64,000 nt of DNA, from the NCBI GenBank assembly GCA_016791445.1, contig JAEUMP010000016.1, positions 124,001-188,000 of the forward strand, read 5' to 3'. How positions within the stretch are numbered: the stretch's first letter is position 1; each line of letters begins with the position of its first letter. Positions 45,117 through 55,105 of this stretch are shown here, one piece after another. Under the pieces are notes generated by a model. It was given only the letters and a program-made list of their open reading frames with translations. It was not told where the DNA came from and searched no databases. Position numbers and translations under genes: made by a program. The stretch is from Hyphomonadaceae bacterium. Its GTDB lineage: Bacteria > Pseudomonadota > Alphaproteobacteria > Caulobacterales > Aquidulcibacteraceae.

Positions 45117-46111
45117 CGCCGCCGGGACAGTACGCGCTGCGCCTGATCGGTCTCGCGACGCTGGTGGTCGCGCTTGCGGCGATGTCGCTGCTGGCGGGCA
45201 AGATCTGGTTCTCACCCGCCGACGCGTGGCGCGCACTGGTGAGCGGCGCACCCGATCTCGGCGGCGTCATCGTGCGCGAACTGCGTGCGCCGCGTGCGGT
45301 TCTCGCCATCCTCGTCGGCGCGGGACTGGGCCTCTCCGGCGCGGCGCTGCAGGGACTGCTGCGCAACCCGCTCGCCGAACCCGGCGTACTCGGCATCTCC
45401 ACCGGCGCTTCTCTCGGTGCGGTGCTTTCGCTCTACTACGGCCTGTCTGCAGCGATACCGCTGGCGCTGCCGGTCGCGGGACTCATCGGCGCGGCGCTGA
45501 CCGCCCTCCTGGTCGTCGCGCTGGCGCGGAACGGCGGCACGATCGCGCTCATTCTGTCCGGCGCGGCGGTTTCGAGTTTCGGCGGCGCGCTCGTCGCCCT
45601 CGCGCTCAATCTCGCGCCATCGCCGTGGGCGGCGACGGAGATCATGGTCTGGCTGATGGGATCGCTCGCGGATCGTTCGTGGTCGCACGTGATGCTCGCC
45701 GCGCCGTTCGTGTCGGTCGGCGCCGTGCTGCTCTTCGCAAGCGGCCGCGCACTCGATGCGCTCTCTCTCGGAGAGGCGACCGCAGAAAGCCTCGGCATCC
45801 GCATGGGACGCGCCAGACTCACCGTCGTCGCCGGCGCGGCGCTTGTGGTAGGTGCGGTCACCGCAGTGTCCGGCGCCATCGGATTCGTCGGATTGATCGC
45901 GGGCCATCTCGTGCGGCCGCTTGTCGGTTTCTCCCCCAGCCGGACCTTGCCGGCGGCAGCGCTTGCAGGCGCAGCACTCGTGCTCGCCGCCGACATCGGC
46001 GTGCGACTCGTACCGATCGGACCGGAACTGAAACTCGGCGTCGTCACGGCGCTCGTGGGTGCGCCGTTCTTCTTCCTGCTGATCCTGCGGGCGCGAAAGG
46101 CGTTGCCATGA
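45113..46111 (+). CDS. btuC: B12 ABC transporter permease (FecCD/BtuC family)
   Basis: A 332-residue permease with about ten hydrophobic helices. Family signatures are VIVRELRAPRAVLAILVGAG near residue 45, LSGAALQGLLRNPLAEPGVL near residue 70 and, near the C-terminus, GAIGFVGLIAGHLVRPLVGF, the coupling-helix region that touches the ATPase. It begins inside the btuF stop codon and ends overlapping the btuD start. All three genes therefore form one translationally coupled unit under the upstream riboswitch. Confidence 0.92.
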   Translation: MTPPGQYALRLIGLATLVVALAAMSLLAGKIWFSPADAWRALVSGAPDLGGVIVRELRAPRAVLAILVGAGLGLSGAALQGLLRNPLAEPGVLGISTGASLGAVLSLYYGLSAAIPLALPVAGLIGAALTALLVVALARNGGTIALILSGAAVSSFGGALVALALNLAPSPWAATEIMVWLMGSLADRSWSHVMLAAPFVSVGAVLLFASGRALDALSLGEATAESLGIRMGRARLTVVAGAALVVGAVTAVSGAIGFVGLIAGHLVRPLVGFSPSRTLPAAALAGAALVLAADIGVRLVPIGPELKLGVVTALVGAPFFFLLILRARKALP

Positions 46112-46872
46112 CCCTCGCCGCTCACGCCCTGACGGTGGCGATCGATGCGCACACAGTGCTCGATGCGGTCAGCGTGTCCGTCGCGCCCGGCGAGATGCTG
46201 GCGGTGCTCGGGCCGAACGGCGCGGGAAAGTCGACGCTGCTGGCAGCCCTTGCGGGCATTGCAGCGCCAACCAGCGGCGCCGTGACGCTCGACGGACGCG
46301 ATCTGAAATCATGGGCGCCGCGCGACATGGCCGCTGCACGCGCCTACCTGCCCCAGAACGGCGCGCTCGGCTGGCCGTTGACGGTGGAGCGGGTCGTCGC
46401 CCTCGGCCGTCTGCCACTGCAGGGCCTGTGGGGCGAAGCGCGCGCGGCGGAAACGCTTGCGATAGACGAGGCGCTCGACGCCATGGACGCGCGCGCGCTG
46501 AAGAATCGCATCGCGACGACGCTCAGCGGCGGCGAACTCGCGCGCGTGCTGCTCGCGCGCGCGATCGTCGGCAAGCCGCGCGTGCTGATCGCCGACGAAC
46601 CGCTGGCGGGTCTCGACCCGCGTCACCAGATCGATGCGCTCACACGACTGCGCCGCATGGCCGACGACGGGCGCGCCATCGTCATCGCCATGCACGATAT
46701 CGACCTCGCCGCGCGCTTCGCCACACGGGTCGCCTTGCTTTCCGACGGGCGCGTCGCGTCGGACGGCGCGCCGCAGAACACGTTGACGCCTGCGACCATC
46801 TCGGCGGTGTTCGGCGTGGAGGCGCGCGTCGGCGCCGACGCGGACGGCGCATGGGTGCGCCTGCTGCGTTAG
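46108..46872 (+). CDS. btuD: B12 ABC transporter ATP-binding protein
   Basis: A 254-residue ABC ATPase. Walker A is LGPNGAGKSTLL near residue 34, the Q-loop is YLPQNG near residue 79, the ABC signature TLSGGELARVLLARAI near residue 131, Walker B VLIADEPLAGLDPRHQ near residue 155 and the switch His in VIAMHDIDLA near residue 188. The ATG at 46108 overlaps the btuC stop codon. The last bases overlap the convergent antiporter gene by 4 nt. No btuB receptor gene is in the window. Confidence 0.92.
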   Translation: MTLAAHALTVAIDAHTVLDAVSVSVAPGEMLAVLGPNGAGKSTLLAALAGIAAPTSGAVTLDGRDLKSWAPRDMAAARAYLPQNGALGWPLTVERVVALGRLPLQGLWGEARAAETLAIDEALDAMDARALKNRIATTLSGGELARVLLARAIVGKPRVLIADEPLAGLDPRHQIDALTRLRRMADDGRAIVIAMHDIDLAARFATRVALLSDGRVASDGAPQNTLTPATISAVFGVEARVGADADGAWVRLLR

Positions 46873-48671
46873 TCCTCGGGATCGTCGCGCACGCGCGTCA
46901 GCCTGGCGCGCCGCACCGTGGCGTCCGGCGCCATGGCCTCGATCTCGGCGCGCTGCTCGGCGCGACGATCGTGCACGGACGCGATGACATATCCCATCGG
47001 CACGCCGAGATCGACGAGCAGTTGCTCGCACAGCACGAGGCTCGCTTCGGTGGTTTCCGGAACGGCGTCCGTCGCGCCGAGTCGGTAAAGCCGTGCGGCG
47101 TCGCGCGCATCGCGTGCGCGACAGACGATGATGAGATCCGGGCGTTCGCCGCGCGCCGCCTCGACGATCTGCGCCGCAGCGGTCGGTGAATCGAGCGTGA
47201 CCACCAGCGCCCGCGCGTTGGCGATATCGCACAGGCGCAGGAACTCCACACGCGTCGCATCGCCGTAGGCGACGGGATGGCCGCGCGAGCGGTGCCTTGA
47301 GACTTCGCGCGCGTCCATGTCGACCGCGAGGAACGGCAGGTTGTGGACCTGAAGCATCGCGCCGACTGTCTGTCCCACCCGCCCGTAGCCGCACACGATG
47401 ACGCGCGGCGGCGAGGGAGCGAGATCAGGCAACGGCGCGAGACCGCCTTCCGCAGTCGCCTTCGCGGGGAGCCGTCGTTCCGTCCAGGCGCCGACACGTT
47501 CGAGCACCGGCACCAGACTCATCGTCGTCGCTGCGACGGCAAGGGCGAGAGCGGCGAGATCGGGGCTCAAGAGATCCAGGTGCGTTGCGAGGCCGATGAT
47601 GACGAAGGTGAACTCGCTGCCCGGTCCGAGCAGCAGCCCGGACTGCAAAGACACGCCCAACGGCAGCCCGAAGGCGCGACCGAGCCCGGTCACGATCAAC
47701 GCCTTGATCGCCACCATCGCCACGCCCACGCCGATGAACACGACCGGCGACGCCGCGATCCGCGGCAGGTCGATGCTCATCCCCACGGAGATCAGGAAAA
47801 CACCGAGCAGCAACCCCTTGAACGGCTCGATGGTGATTTCGATCTGACGGCGATACTCGGTTTCCGCGAGCAGGATGCCGGCGATCAGCGCACCCATCGC
47901 CATCGACAATCCCGCCGTCGCCGTCGCGATGCTCGCGCCGAGGATAACCAGCAGCGACGCGGCCATGAAACTTTCCGAAGCGCCCGCGCCGGCGACCATG
48001 CGGAACAGCGGGCGCAACACGATGCGCCCCAGCACCACGATCGCCACGACCGCCACTGCGGCCTGCAACATGGCGACGCCGAACGTCCTGAAGACCGGCC
48101 CCTCGCCCTGCGCGCCGAGAACGCTCACCGCAAACAGGATCGGCACGACGGCGAGATCCTGAAACAGCAGCACCGAAAACGTCGCGCGTCCCACAGGCGC
48201 CGCAAGGCGTCGGTTCTCCGACAGCGTCTGCACGATGATCGCCGTGCTCGACACCGACAGCGCGAGCCCCAGCACGATCGCCGTCGTCAGATCGACCTTC
48301 ATCGCGTACGCCGCAGCGCCGATGGCCAGCGCCGACAACATCACCTGCAGGAAGCCCATGCCGAAGACGAGGCGTCGCATCATGTTCAGGCGCTCGAATG
48401 ACAGTTCGAGACCGATCATGAACATCAGCAGCACGACGCCGAGTTCAGCGATCGTGGCGATCGACTCCGGCTCCGTGATCACCACGTGGGACAACCACGG
48501 AATCTCTCGCGCCATCGCGCCGAGCGCATAGGGCCCGATGAGGACCCCGACGAGGATGAAACCGATGATCGGGCTGAATTTGAGCCGCCGGAACAGCGGG
48601 ATGACCACGCCCGCCGTCGCGAGGATGATCAGCGGTTCCTGGAAGGATGAAAGATCAAGCGGTGCGGCCAT
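46869..48671 (-). CDS. Monovalent cation:proton antiporter-2 (KefB/KefC type) with RCK domain
   Basis: A 600-residue inner-membrane transporter with about 12 transmembrane helices in the first 400 residues (motifs GFILVGVLIGPYALG, MFMIGLELSFERL and GLALSVSSTAIIVQTLSENR). A cytoplasmic TrkA-N/RCK nucleotide-binding domain follows, VIVCGYGRVGQTVGAML near residue 422. This is the layout of CPA2 proteins such as the glutathione-gated K+/H+ antiporters; whether glutathione gates this one cannot be said. The C-terminal tail is rich in Arg and Glu. Divergently or independently transcribed from the eda gene region. Confidence 0.9.
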   Translation of the reverse strand: MAAPLDLSSFQEPLIILATAGVVIPLFRRLKFSPIIGFILVGVLIGPYALGAMAREIPWLSHVVITEPESIATIAELGVVLLMFMIGLELSFERLNMMRRLVFGMGFLQVMLSALAIGAAAYAMKVDLTTAIVLGLALSVSSTAIIVQTLSENRRLAAPVGRATFSVLLFQDLAVVPILFAVSVLGAQGEGPVFRTFGVAMLQAAVAVVAIVVLGRIVLRPLFRMVAGAGASESFMAASLLVILGASIATATAGLSMAMGALIAGILLAETEYRRQIEITIEPFKGLLLGVFLISVGMSIDLPRIAASPVVFIGVGVAMVAIKALIVTGLGRAFGLPLGVSLQSGLLLGPGSEFTFVIIGLATHLDLLSPDLAALALAVAATTMSLVPVLERVGAWTERRLPAKATAEGGLAPLPDLAPSPPRVIVCGYGRVGQTVGAMLQVHNLPFLAVDMDAREVSRHRSRGHPVAYGDATRVEFLRLCDIANARALVVTLDSPTAAAQIVEAARGERPDLIIVCRARDARDAARLYRLGATDAVPETTEASLVLCEQLLVDLGVPMGYVIASVHDRRAEQRAEIEAMAPDATVRRARLTRVRDDPED

Positions 48672-48719
48672 TGAAGCGCCGACAGTCGCACGCGTCGCCG
48701 TCCGAGAACAGGGGCGCCT

Positions 48720-49352
48720 TCAGCGCAAAGAAGCCGCGGCGCGGGCGCGCGCGGTGATGCCCGTCCAGTCGCCGGCGGCGATCTGATCGGGCGTCGCAAT
48801 CCAGCTGCCCCCGGCGCAGAGCACGTTCGGCAGGGAGAGATAGGTGCGGGCGTTTTCCAGTGTGACGCCGCCGGTGGGGCAAAAGCGCGCCGTCTGGAAC
48901 GGGCCCGAGAACGCCTTCAGCATCGGCGCGCCGCCGGCCTGCTCGGCGGGGAAGAACTTGAAATGCGTCAGGCCCAGATCCAGCCCGCGCATCACTTCGC
49001 TCGCCGTCGCAACGCCGGGCAGGATCGGCGCGCCCGCAGCGCCGGCGTCCGCGACCACCCGCTCCGAGAGGCCGGGCGTGACGATGAATTTCGCGCCCGC
49101 CGCATGCGCCGCCGCGAAGTCCTTCGTGTTGAGCACGGTGCCGGCGCCGACCACCGCGCCTTTCACGTCAGCCATCGCCCGGACCACATCGAGCGCGGCC
49201 GGCGTCCGCAGCGTGACCTCGAGCGCGTAGAGCCCGCCCGCCACCAGCGCTTCCGCCAGCGGTCGCGCGTCCTCGACGCGGGCCACCGTCAGCACGGGAA
49301 TGATCGGCGCCAGTTTCATGACGGCGGACACGTCGTGCATCGAGGTGTTCAT
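48720..49352 (-). CDS. eda: KDPG aldolase (2-dehydro-3-deoxy-phosphogluconate aldolase)
   Basis: Splits KDPG to pyruvate and glyceraldehyde 3-phosphate, the last step of the Entner-Doudoroff pathway. The 210-residue TIM barrel has the Glu in [14 protein letters not shown] near residue 45, [15 protein letters not shown] near residue 70, the Schiff-base Lys in [14 protein letters not shown] near residue 133 and the phosphate site [11 protein letters not shown] near residue 160. The ATG overlaps the edd stop codon (ATGA). Last gene of zwf-pgl-edd-eda. Confidence 0.97.
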   Translation of the reverse strand: MNTSMHDVSAVMKLAPIIPVLTVARVEDARPLAEALVAGGLYALEVTLRTPAALDVVRAMADVKGAVVGAGTVLNTKDFAAAHAAGAKFIVTPGLSERVVADAGAAGAPILPGVATASEVMRGLDLGLTHFKFFPAEQAGGAPMLKAFSGPFQTARFCPTGGVTLENARTYLSLPNVLCAGGSWIATPDQIAAGDWTGITARARAAASLR

Positions 49353-51166
49353 GGCTGGCCCTTGTGAAAAATGCCGCCGCCGCCCGCTTCCGCTGCGCAC
49401 GCGCCCGCGCGAAACGGCGCGAAAAGCTCCCGCCCCCAACCCGCCTTCTCCGGTGGCCGCACCGCAAGCGGTCGCGCCGCCAGCGCGACGGCATCGCCGA
49501 CGATGTCGAGAACGCCGTTGACCGCATCCACGCGCAGGGTGTCGCCGTCGACGATACGGCCCAGCGATCCGCCCAGCGCGGCTTCGGGTGAGACATGAAT
49601 CGCCGCCGGCACGGCGCCCGAGGCGCCCGACATGCGCCCATCGGTGACGAGCGCGACGCGAAAACCCTTGTTCTGCAGCGCGGTGAGCGCGGGCGTCAGC
49701 TTGTGCAGCTCCGGCATGCCGTTCGCAGCGGGTCCCTGGAAGCGCACGACGGCGACATGGTCACGGTCCAGCGCACCCGCCTTGAAGGCGGCAAGGAAGT
49801 CCTCCTGGTCGTCGAACACCGCCGCCGGCGCCTCGATGACGTGACGATCCGCCGGCACCGACGAGACCTTGATCACCGCGCGGCCGAGCGAGCCCTTGAG
49901 CAGGCGCAGACCACCTTCGGCGTCGAAAGGATCGGACGCAGGACGCAAAATGTCCGGTGCGAGCGATTTCGGCGGCGCATCGCGCCATGCCAGAACATCT
50001 CCCTCCAGATGCGGTTCGCGCGCGTAGTGTTCGAGGCCGTCGCCAGCGACGGTCTTCACGTCCGCATCGAGCAATCCCGCATCGAGCAGTTCCCGCACGA
50101 GAAAACCCATGCCGCCGGCTGCGTGGAACATGTTCACGTCCGCGCCGCCGTTCGGATAGACGCGCGCAAGCAACGGCGTGACGCGCGCAATGTCGTCGAA
50201 GTCCGTCCAGTCGACGACGACGCCCGCCGCGCGCGCGATCGCGGGGATGTGCAGCGCATGGTTCGTCGAGCCGCCCGTCGCCATCAGGCCGACGATGCCG
50301 TTGACCACGGACGCCACGGTGACGATCTCCGCGAGCCCGACATCACCCGCCCGCGCCAGCTCGATGGCGCGGATCGCCGATTGCCGCGTCAGCGCATCGC
50401 GCAGCGGCGTACCCGGATTGACGAACGCCGTGCCGGGCAGATGCAGGCCCATGACTTCCATCAGCATCTGGTTGGAGTTCGCGGTGCCGTAGAAAGTGCA
50501 GGTGCCGGCTGTGTGATACGAAGCGCTCTCCGCCGCCAACAGTTCTTCGCGCGTCGCCAGTCCGAGCGCGAAGCGTTCGCGCACCTTCGCCTTTTCCTTG
50601 TTCGGAATGCCGGACGGCATGGGACCGGCGGGCGCGAACACGACGGGCAGGTGTCCGAAGGACAGTGCGCCGATCATGAGCCCCGGCACGATCTTGTCGC
50701 ACACGCCAAGCATGATCGCGGCGTCGAAGGCGTCGTGCGTCAACGCCACCGCCGTCGCCATGGCGATGACATCCCGCGAGAAGAGCGACAGCTCCATGCC
50801 GGGGCGGCCCTGCGTGACGCCGTCGCACATGGCCGGCACGCCGCCCGCCACCTGCGCGGTTCCGCCCGCCTTCCGCGCGGCGTCCTTGATCAAATCCGGA
50901 TAGTCCTTCAGCGGCTGATGCGCGGACAGCATGTCGTTGTAGGCGGTGACGATGCCGATATTCGGCGCGTCCCCGCGCATGGTCAGCTTGTCGCCGAGCG
51001 GCGAGGCCGCGAAGGCGTGCGCGAGATTTCCGCAGGAGAGATTGGTGCGCCCGCGACCGGCCGCGCGCGCGGCGGCCATGCGCGCTTCGTAGTCGGCACG
51101 CGCGGCGGCGCTGCGCTCCGCGATGCGACGCGCGACTTCGGCGATGACGGGATGGCGAGCTGTCAT
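49349..51166 (-). CDS. edd: 6-phosphogluconate dehydratase
   Basis: Converts 6-phosphogluconate to KDPG. The 605-residue IlvD/Edd-type enzyme has the three iron-sulfur cysteines in [13 protein letters not shown] near residue 46, [18 protein letters not shown] near residue 110 and [14 protein letters not shown] near residue 155. It also has [19 protein letters not shown] near residue 305 and [19 protein letters not shown] near residue 520. The ATG at 51166 overlaps the pgl stop codon. Third gene of the Entner-Doudoroff operon. Confidence 0.97.
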   Translation of the reverse strand: MTARHPVIAEVARRIAERSAAARADYEARMAAARAAGRGRTNLSCGNLAHAFAASPLGDKLTMRGDAPNIGIVTAYNDMLSAHQPLKDYPDLIKDAARKAGGTAQVAGGVPAMCDGVTQGRPGMELSLFSRDVIAMATAVALTHDAFDAAIMLGVCDKIVPGLMIGALSFGHLPVVFAPAGPMPSGIPNKEKAKVRERFALGLATREELLAAESASYHTAGTCTFYGTANSNQMLMEVMGLHLPGTAFVNPGTPLRDALTRQSAIRAIELARAGDVGLAEIVTVASVVNGIVGLMATGGSTNHALHIPAIARAAGVVVDWTDFDDIARVTPLLARVYPNGGADVNMFHAAGGMGFLVRELLDAGLLDADVKTVAGDGLEHYAREPHLEGDVLAWRDAPPKSLAPDILRPASDPFDAEGGLRLLKGSLGRAVIKVSSVPADRHVIEAPAAVFDDQEDFLAAFKAGALDRDHVAVVRFQGPAANGMPELHKLTPALTALQNKGFRVALVTDGRMSGASGAVPAAIHVSPEAALGGSLGRIVDGDTLRVDAVNGVLDIVGDAVALAARPLAVRPPEKAGWGRELFAPFRAGACAAEAGGGGIFHKGQP

Positions 51167-51870
51167 GGAAGCGGCTCCGGACACCAGCAGGCGAGCACGG
51201 GCGTCTCCGTCTGCGTGAGCAGCGCGACGACGGGCTGCGCGCCGTCGCCTTTCATGGCGGCTTCAAAAACCGCGCGCTTTGCCGCGCCCGTGGTGATGAC
51301 AACGATGCGCCGTGACCTTTCGATGGCGCGCCATGTGAGTGTCAGCCGTTCCGCCGCCCCTGCAGCGCCCGACGCCGTCACCGGCGCAACCAAGCCTTCG
51401 CCATGCATGGCGTTGTTGAAACCTTCCGCGCCCGGAATGAGGGAGGCGATATGCCCGTCCGCGCCGAGGCCGAGTACGCACACGTCGAACGGCCACAGCG
51501 CCGCGATCTTCGATTCCAGCGTCCGCGACGCTGCTTCGCGAGTCTCTCCCGCCGTGCGCCACGACACGAATCCCGCACGCGCGGCGCGATCCTTCAGCAG
51601 GCGTGACCGCACGAGATATTCGTTGCTCGCGGAATCGTCCGCGCCGACCCAGCGCTCGTCGGATACCGTCACCGTCACGCGCGGCCAGTCCAGCGACTGA
51701 CGGGAAAGCTCATCGAAGAACGGCCCCGGCGTCGTGCCGCCCGGCACGACAAGCGATGCACGCGCGCGCTCACCGAGCGCAGAGGAGAGATCGCCCGCCA
51801 CAGTGCGCGCGACCGCCGCCGAGAGCGTCGCCATGTCGGGATACACACGCGTCTCGATGCGGGATGTCAT
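51163..51870 (-). CDS. pgl: 6-phosphogluconolactonase
   Basis: Hydrolyses 6-phosphogluconolactone, linking Zwf to Edd. The 235-residue DevB-type protein has [19 protein letters not shown] near residue 43, [20 protein letters not shown] near residue 67 and [19 protein letters not shown] near residue 128, which are the family's active-site strands with the His and Asp. The ATG at 51870 starts 1 nt after the zwf stop codon; a TTG at 51879 is an alternative. Cotranscribed with zwf and edd. Confidence 0.95.
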   Translation of the reverse strand: MTSRIETRVYPDMATLSAAVARTVAGDLSSALGERARASLVVPGGTTPGPFFDELSRQSLDWPRVTVTVSDERWVGADDSASNEYLVRSRLLKDRAARAGFVSWRTAGETREAASRTLESKIAALWPFDVCVLGLGADGHIASLIPGAEGFNNAMHGEGLVAPVTASGAAGAAERLTLTWRAIERSRRIVVITTGAAKRAVFEAAMKGDGAQPVVALLTQTETPVLACWCPEPLP

Positions 51871-51871
51871 C

Positions 51872-53329
51872 TCATTCAAACCAGGTGTGTCCGTTGCGCT
51901 CCGTCAGCGCGAACGCCCCGGAGGGTCCCCACGTTCCTGCGGCGTAGGGCGCGGGCGCGAGGCCCTGCTGGTTCCAGCCCCTGATGATGCCGTCCACCCA
52001 CGTCCACGCGGCCTCGGATTCATCGCGACGCACGAAGAGCGTGGAATTGTTCTGCAGCGCTTCCAGCAGAAGGCGCTCGTAAGCGATGCGCCGGCGCGTC
52101 TTGGCGAACGCATCGTCGAGACTAAGATTGAGCGAGAGCGGTTTCAGCTCAAATCCGCCGCGCGCGCCGCCCTGCGCCAGCGTCGGCGTCTTGTTCATCA
52201 GCGTCAGGGCAATGCCTTCCTCCGGCTGCAGCCGGATCGTGAGGCGATTGGCGATGAGCTCGTTTGACCCGAAAATGGAGTGCGGCACTTCACGGAACTG
52301 GATGACGATCTGAGAGGCCCGCGCCGGCATGCGCTTTCCGGTGCGCAGATAGAACGGCACGCCCGCCCAGCGCCAGTTGTCGACGTGCGCGCACAGCGCG
52401 ACGAAGGTTTCGGTGTCACTCGGCCTTGCGCCCTCTTCCTCGGTGTAGCCCGGCGCGGTACCGCCTTCCGAGACGCCGCGCTTGTACTGGCCCCGCACCG
52501 TGCGGCGCGCGATGTCGGCGCCGGCGATCGGTTTCAGCGACCGCAGCACCTTCACCTTCTCGTTGCGCACGCTCTCGGGATCGAGATCGGCGGGCGGCTC
52601 CATCGCCACGAGGCAGAGCAGTTGCAGGATATGGTTTTGCACCATGTCCCGCGTCGCGCCGTATTCGTCGTAGTAGGCAAAGCGCCCCTCGACGCCGACC
52701 GTCTCCGCCACCGTGATCTGCACATGATCGATCGAGACCTTGTCCCAGAGCGGTTCGAACAGCGTGTTGGCGAAGCGCAGCGCGATGAGATTCTGCACCG
52801 CCTCCTTGCCGAGATAGTGGTCGATCCGGAAAATCCGGTTCTCGGAGAAATGCTGCGCGAGTTCGCCATTGATGGCGTCGCACGACGCGCGGTCCCGGCC
52901 GATCGGCTTTTCGACGATGATGCGGCTCTCGCCGTCCGAGAGTTTCGCGCCGGCCAGACCGCGCACGATGGCGCCGTAAAGCGCCGGCGAGGTGGAGAGA
53001 TAGAAGACGCGCTCCTCGCAACCTTCCAGCAACCCCGCGAGGCAGCCATAAGTGTCGGCCTTCGTCGCATCGCCGCCGCAATAGCGCAGCCGTGAGGCGA
53101 ACCGCTTCCAGACCTCGGGATCGAGCGGCGCATCAGCGCGCTCGCGCACCGCCTTTTCGACCTCCGCGCGGAAGTCGCTGTCGCGCAGCGGCGAGCGTGC
53201 AGCGCCGACAATGCGCAAATCCTTCGGTAGAAGGCCGTCGGCATCGAGGAAATAGAGCGAGGGAAACAACATCCGCCGGGCCAGATCGCCCGTGGCGCCG
53301 AAGATCACGATAGCCGGGTTTGCGCGCAT
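51872..53329 (-). CDS. zwf: Glucose-6-phosphate 1-dehydrogenase
   Basis: Oxidises glucose 6-phosphate to 6-phosphogluconolactone with NAD(P)+. The 485-residue protein has the cofactor motif IVIFGATGDLARRMLFPSLY near residue 6 and IIVEKPIGRDRASC near residue 137. The active-site His lies in FRIDHYLGKEAVQNLIALRF near residue 170. The structural segment WAGVPFYLRTGKRM is near residue 325. A GTG at 53332 precedes the ATG at 53329. First gene of zwf-pgl-edd-eda; its upstream gap to proS is about 90 nt. Confidence 0.97.
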   Translation of the reverse strand: MRANPAIVIFGATGDLARRMLFPSLYFLDADGLLPKDLRIVGAARSPLRDSDFRAEVEKAVRERADAPLDPEVWKRFASRLRYCGGDATKADTYGCLAGLLEGCEERVFYLSTSPALYGAIVRGLAGAKLSDGESRIIVEKPIGRDRASCDAINGELAQHFSENRIFRIDHYLGKEAVQNLIALRFANTLFEPLWDKVSIDHVQITVAETVGVEGRFAYYDEYGATRDMVQNHILQLLCLVAMEPPADLDPESVRNEKVKVLRSLKPIAGADIARRTVRGQYKRGVSEGGTAPGYTEEEGARPSDTETFVALCAHVDNWRWAGVPFYLRTGKRMPARASQIVIQFREVPHSIFGSNELIANRLTIRLQPEEGIALTLMNKTPTLAQGGARGGFELKPLSLNLSLDDAFAKTRRRIAYERLLLEALQNNSTLFVRRDESEAAWTWVDGIIRGWNQQGLAPAPYAAGTWGPSGAFALTERNGHTWFE

Positions 53330-53421
53330 CACGTCGTGAGGACGTAGAGCGTTCGCTGCGTCGCATCAAGCAAACCTGCGCGCTGTCCCCGGGACACGGC
53401 CCCGCATGGCTGCCTTGCGCC

Positions 53422-54969
53422 TCAATACGCCCGCGCGATGAGCACTTCCTCCACGCCCGGCGCGCCGGTGAAGATGCATGCGCCCACCGATGCCGGCTGC
53501 GCCATCGGCGCGTTGCGGATGGTCAGCTTCAGGGCCTTCAGCCGCGTCGCGACCGTTTCCAGCGCCTCGCCCGTCGGCTTCGACCATGCGACGCGCGCCC
53601 AGCCCTTGAACGCGACGCCCGCCTCGTCGTCCTCGGCAGCGGCGCCGAAAAAGGCTTCGAGATCGGCGAAGGACGCGATCGGCGTGATCGCCTCGTCGAG
53701 ACGCAGTTTCGCTTCGGCAAACAGCGAGGCCTGGATTTCCTCCAGCAGCGCGGCGGCGCTGGCGATGAAGGCCTCGCGCGAGGACGCCGTCGAGATGATC
53801 TTGTCGCCGTCGCGCAGATGATCGCGGCGCATGAACGTCACCTGCCCGCCGGCGGCGTCACGGGGGCCGATCTCGAGGATCACGGGCGCGCCGCGGCGGA
53901 CCCAGTTCCACCGCTTGTCGGCGGACTTCGTCGCCTTCTTGTCCACGAAGGCGCGCACCGGGGCGCCGAGCGCGACGCGCTTCGACAGCTCTTTCTGCAG
54001 CGCCTCGCAATAGGCGAGCACCTCGGCGTCCTCGGGCTTGTCGCGCAGCATGGGCACGATGACGATCTGGCGCGGCGCGATCGCGGGCGGCAGGCGCAGG
54101 CCGTCGTCGTCGCCGTGAGTCATGATGACGCCGCCGATCATGCGTGTGGACACGCCCCAGCTCGTCGTGTGGCAGTACGACTCGCCGCCTTCCCTGTTCT
54201 GGTAGCGGATGTCCTGCGCCTTGGAGAAATGGGTGCCGAGATAGTGCGAGGTGCCCGCCTGCAGCGCCTTGCCGTCCTGCATCATCGCTTCGATGGAGTA
54301 GGTGTTGTCGGCGCCCGGGAAGCGTTCGTTCTCGGGTTTTTCACCGGCGATCACCGGCATGGCGAGCACCGTCTCGGCGAACTCGCGATAGACTTCGAGC
54401 ATGCGCAGCGTGTGCTCGCGCGCCTCGGCCTCGTCGGCGTGGGCGGTATGGCCCTCCTGCCAGAGGAACTCCGCCGTGCGCAGGAAAAGCCGCGTGCGCA
54501 TTTCCCAGCGCACCACGTTCGCCCACTGATTGATGAGCAGCGGCAGGTCCCGGTAGCTGCGGACCCAGCGGCTGAACGCATCGCCGATGATCGTCTCCGA
54601 CGTGGGCCGGACGATCAGGGGCTCCTCCAGCTCCGCATCGGGATCCAGTTCGAGCTTGCCGTCGACATTCTTCAGTCGGTGGTGCGTGACCACCGCCATC
54701 TCCTTGGCGAAGCCTTCGACGTGCTCGGCCTCCTTGGCGATGAAGCTCTTGGGGATGAAGAGCGGGAAATAGCAGTTCTCGTGCCCCGTCTCCTTGATGC
54801 GGTCGTCGAGCTGGCGCTGCAGCAGCTCCCAGACGCCATAGCCCCACGGCTTGATCACCATGCAGCCGCGCACGGGCGAGGCTTCCGCCATGTCGGCGTC
54901 GCGCACGACCGCCTGATACCATTCGGGAAAATTCTCGGCCCGGGTGACGGGCAAGGCGCGCTTGGACAT
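53422..54969 (-). CDS. proS: Prolyl-tRNA synthetase, archaeal/eukaryotic type
   Basis: Attaches proline to tRNA-Pro. At 515 residues and without the insertion domain of the E. coli enzyme, it belongs to the archaeal/eukaryotic-like (type 3) class. Class II motifs are visible: motif 1 region MVIKPWGYGVWELLQRQLDD near residue 36, motif 2 TRLFLRTAEFLWQEGHTAH near residue 155 and motif 3 region GGVIMTHGDDDGLRLPPAIA near residue 285. The start at 54969 was chosen because the conserved part begins there. The C-terminus has the usual zinc-less Tyr ending (RAY). Confidence 0.95.
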   Translation of the reverse strand: MSKRALPVTRAENFPEWYQAVVRDADMAEASPVRGCMVIKPWGYGVWELLQRQLDDRIKETGHENCYFPLFIPKSFIAKEAEHVEGFAKEMAVVTHHRLKNVDGKLELDPDAELEEPLIVRPTSETIIGDAFSRWVRSYRDLPLLINQWANVVRWEMRTRLFLRTAEFLWQEGHTAHADEAEAREHTLRMLEVYREFAETVLAMPVIAGEKPENERFPGADNTYSIEAMMQDGKALQAGTSHYLGTHFSKAQDIRYQNREGGESYCHTTSWGVSTRMIGGVIMTHGDDDGLRLPPAIAPRQIVIVPMLRDKPEDAEVLAYCEALQKELSKRVALGAPVRAFVDKKATKSADKRWNWVRRGAPVILEIGPRDAAGGQVTFMRRDHLRDGDKIISTASSREAFIASAAALLEEIQASLFAEAKLRLDEAITPIASFADLEAFFGAAAEDDEAGVAFKGWARVAWSKPTGEALETVATRLKALKLTIRNAPMAQPASVGACIFTGAPGVEEVLIARAY

Positions 54970-55091
54970 GGGACTTCCGGAAAAATGCGAGGCGGGGGTG
55001 ATAACGTGGGCAACGGGTGGGTTGAAGGGCAGATTAGCCGCCACCACTTGGTTTAGGAGTTCCTTTACCTATTCTCGCGGCGGCGAGTCAG

Positions 55092-55100
55092 TTATCCACA
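55092..55100 (+). promoter_or_regulatory. Perfect DnaA box TTATCCACA just before a start codon
   Basis: Exact consensus DnaA nonamer, ending 5 nt before the ATG at 55106. It occupies the place where a ribosome-binding site would be expected. Possible DnaA-controlled expression of the orphan gene; inference. Confidence 0.4.
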
Positions 55101-55105
55101 GGCAC

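Noticed and set aside
49595-51700. A 701-codon plus-strand open frame opposite edd and pgl
   Set aside because: Antisense to two Entner-Doudoroff genes with conserved active sites; composition typical of a shadow.
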